Assembly: GCA_004369085.1 (NCBI GenBank)
Contig: ML210185.1
Span: 124,001 to 188,000 of the forward strand
Direction of reading: 5' to 3'
Source of the DNA: Coprinopsis marcescibilis
Taxonomy: Eukaryota > Basidiomycota > Agaricomycetes > Agaricales > Psathyrellaceae
DNA: 64,000 nucleotides
Part shown: positions 61,600-64,000 of the stretch, piece after piece
Position numbering within the stretch: position 1 is the first letter of the stretch
Layout: each line of letters begins with the position of its first letter
Program-made: the position numbers and the translations under genes
The notes under the pieces: model-generated
Database searches by the model: none
What the model saw: the letters and a program-made list of their open reading frames with translations, nothing else
Told to the model about the DNA's origin: nothing

Positions 61600-62101
61600 A
61601 TATAAACAAGCTGACGTCCCTGAGCAGGACACGGGAGCAGATGAAGGATCTCGGGGTCGTTCAGGGTGACCCGGTAAATAGTGTAGACAGAGGAAAGCCG
61701 GTGACCACGGAGATGGCTGAATAAACATTGAGAATAGAAAAAGCAAGTAGAGTGAGGTTGCGAGGGGCTGCAGATCTCGGTGGGCGGGTTGACACGATCA
61801 AGAAAGGAGCCTGGGAAGTGGCTACGGAGGAGGTGCCGGCGAAGCGCCCGTATGTTCACAGGAAGGCCGGAGGAGGGTGGGCCACGTGCCGGTTGTGATG
61901 CGCCTGGGCCGGTGTTTCAGTGTGTGGCACGTGGGAATCTGGGCGGAGAATCGGCAGTTCAGCTGTGGGAGAATTGAGAGAGATCTATCGGACCAGATCG
62001 TGCTGGTCACTTTGGCTTGAAATGACAGGCTGTCCTCTCATCACGTCCTGTTAAAAACCCACAGATTTTTCCGTTCCACCGTCTCATCTCCTCCCGCCCC
62101 C
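61600..62101. promoter_or_regulatory. Upstream region of the Zn2Cys6 gene
   Basis: Contains two E-boxes CACGTG at 61883-61888 and 61928-61933, about 170-220 bp before the downstream start. No gene is seen. Confidence 0.45.
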
Positions 62102-63539
62102 ATGGAAGACACTTTCCAGTTTATCATCGAGTCTCCTCAGCACACCACGGGTCACAAAAAGAGACCCCGCCTCGTAACGTCCTGTGACAACTGGTAACTA
62201 GTCTGCATTCTCCATACACCCGCCCTGACCTCGTCACAGCCGTCTCAAGAAAATCAAGTGTCTGCAGCCAACTCCAGAGGCAAAGTGCGAGGCATGCAAG
62301 GCCGCAAAGATTCCCTGTCGCTTCAAGGACCGAGAGCGCTACTTTGCAGAGCGGAGCAGGGCAATCGCAGGGCCCAGCGTCACAGCAGCCTACAACACAG
62401 ACCACAGGTGTGTCCTTTCCGTCGCGTCACTCCTGATCACCCCTTGTTGACCCCCAGTCATCAGTAGACATGATTCGGGCCATGGTCTCGATGCTTTCTC
62501 AGTCCCTTCGGGTTCCTCTAGTCCTTCCCTGACAAACTCCAATCCCCGGTCAAACTCGCATTCTCCCAAAGCAAGTGGCCTCGTCTCCCCAGAAAGCGAA
62601 CCAAACGGCCGCTATCCCTACTCTTCAGATCCTCGCAGAGCAGACGGCTACTCTAGGTATGTCCTTGCTTTCTCCCAGTGCCACTCTTCTTAACCCTCCC
62701 CCAAAGACACAGCGCTCACTCTTCAATATCTTCCTTCCATTCTCGCAATAACTCTTACGGATATAATAATTATGTCGGCTCTCCTTCCCCCGTCCTTCAG
62801 CAACCTCATAATCAACGACTACCCTCCCAGCCTGATTATCGTCAGGTCAACTTATTCGATCCAGAGCGATCACAGTATCCCCACCATACCCTAATGCCCC
62901 ATTTTATTCAGCTCTTCTTTGAGCAGCACGGACCAGAATACACCTTTATAACCTACGACCAAGTAATACACGATTTCTGGGAAAATCGTCTTTCTCCCGT
63001 CGTCGCTAATTGTATCGCGTCGATGGCATGCAAGTGAGTTATTCTCCCCCCTTTTCTCTTTGCTTGTCATTTACAGACTGTACCAGGTACTCTAATATTC
63101 CTGAACTCGCCGTTCGAGGCCTTCACACAGTCGCCGAGACCTATGCAGAGATCGCAAAGGTATGTTGGGCGTTATGGTTTCCATTCTTCGGTCCTTAACG
63201 GTGCCCATTCAGAACCTCGTTGCATCACAGATGCATATGCCATCAATGGACACATTGCACGCCGTCATGCTGATTTGCTGGATTGAATATAAACATAGCA
63301 AGTTCACATGTGAGTCCTCATTTACCCAATGTCCGTCCCAAACCCGTGTGCTCATTCGGTTCAAAGCATTCCGACAGTTTTGCTCGAAAGCTATCAGCAT
63401 GGCGCAGGACCTTGGTCTGTCCGACAATGACAGGATGGGACACGCTAGCGACAGCGAACAACGCCGCAGGCAGGCTACCTGGACAGGTATTCTTCAATTA
63501 CACCTTACTGCATCTCAGACGGTGACAAGCCGCACTTAA
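62102..63539 (+). CDS. Zn2Cys6 binuclear-cluster transcription factor
   Basis: Fungal-type DNA-binding regulator. The start MEDTFQFIIESPQHTTGHKK leads into RPRLVTSCDNC, and after an intron RLKKIKCLQPTPEAKCEACK and AAKIPCRF, giving all six zinc-binding cysteines in C-x2-C-x6-C pattern. A Ser/Asn-rich linker follows, then a short fungal-specific middle homology region with FIQLFFEQHGPEYTFITYDQ, VVANCIASMACK and ELAVRGLHTVAETYAEIAK. The end AWRRT-like QRRRQATWTGILQLHLTAS runs to a stop at 63537-63539. About 300 residues over six exons, short for this class. The last exon could instead splice onward past the window edge. The regulon is unknown. Confidence 0.8.
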
Positions 63540-64000
63540 TACTTCTCATCGAGTTGACACTCTACTTAACGTATATGTTTTATAACTATAACAATCCTCC
63601 ATATTGTTTCAACAGTTCTGACACTGACTTTTTTTTTTTTTTTTTCCTTTTTTAAACTTGCTCGCTGCTGTCCATAGACCCCATCATTCTTCTATTTCCA
63701 CAACACCACACGTACCCTAGCTATTTACAATAATATAATTTGCATCCCTGCCGTCTTGGCAACGTAGCTCCAAGGCCTCTTTCCCGAGATGACTGATGTG
63801 CTAGCGCCAGAGCCTCAGTCAGCAACTATATGTGATGCTGACTCTTTTCGCCGAAGGTAACGGCTGGCCGTGTACAGCAGTGTCGCAAGTAAAAGCCTAC
63901 CGACGTTGACGCTCCCTGACGTAAATACTACCAAGGTTAGAGATCTGGAAGTGATTGCGTACTGAAAGCGAAAAAGGACACTGCTTTACCGCCGCCCTGA
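63540..64000. other. Right-edge flank with poly-T run
   Basis: 3' flank of the Zn2Cys6 gene. A 17-base T run lies at 63629-63645. No gene is supported up to the window edge. Confidence 0.4.

Overview
This 64-kb window is nuclear DNA from a filamentous basidiomycete, most likely an Agaricomycete. Almost every gene is broken by short introns (about 45-65 nt) with GT...AG borders. Genes are packed on both strands with small intergenic gaps. The protein set is fungal: ACR3 arsenite pump, ATP-dependent PEP carboxykinase, CSC1 channel, DASH subunit DAD2, a Zn2Cys6 factor and Mtf2-like and BTB families. No tRNA, rRNA, transposon or CRISPR array was found. Exon structures were rebuilt by eye from frame, splice signals and remembered family motifs, so the spans are start-to-stop gene spans including introns.

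Layout. At 1-7 kb: the 3' end of an unknown Ser-rich gene with a Cys cluster, then the arsenite efflux pump ACR3 (-), the mitotic-exit GAP BUB2 (-) and an AP-4 epsilon-like adaptin (+). At 7-19 kb: an unrecognised basidiomycete protein, the primase catalytic subunit (-), a small membrane protein (-), a PHD-like protein (+), ER Hsp70 BiP/KAR2 (-) and PCK1 (-). At 19-28 kb: a GNAT acetyltransferase (+), structure-specific nuclease subunit SLX1 with a long AT-hook tail (+) and Mediator MED14 (-). At 28-42 kb: a SCY1-type pseudokinase, a CSC1/TMEM63 channel, DAD2 (-) and Mediator MED12 (+). At 42-53.5 kb: a RING protein (-), a BTB protein (-), a tandem pair of YCII-domain genes, mitochondrial enoyl-CoA hydratase, a DMAC1-like membrane protein (-), a cytochrome P450 and an Mtf2-like mitochondrial protein. 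At 53.5-64 kb: a WW-MyTH4-RhoGAP protein (-), UCH37 deubiquitinase (-), Mediator MED31 (+), an SLC35-type transporter (+) and a Zn2Cys6 factor (+).

Functionally this is mostly housekeeping sequence with no obvious biosynthetic or defence cluster. The most notable points are SLX1 fused to an array of AT-hooks, three Mediator subunits (MED14, MED12, MED31) within about 36 kb, SUMO-interaction-like motifs in three nuclear proteins, a non-canonical BiP C-terminus, and a tandem YCII pair in which only the first copy carries a mitochondrial-type presequence. I did not find a convincing wholly new multi-gene system.
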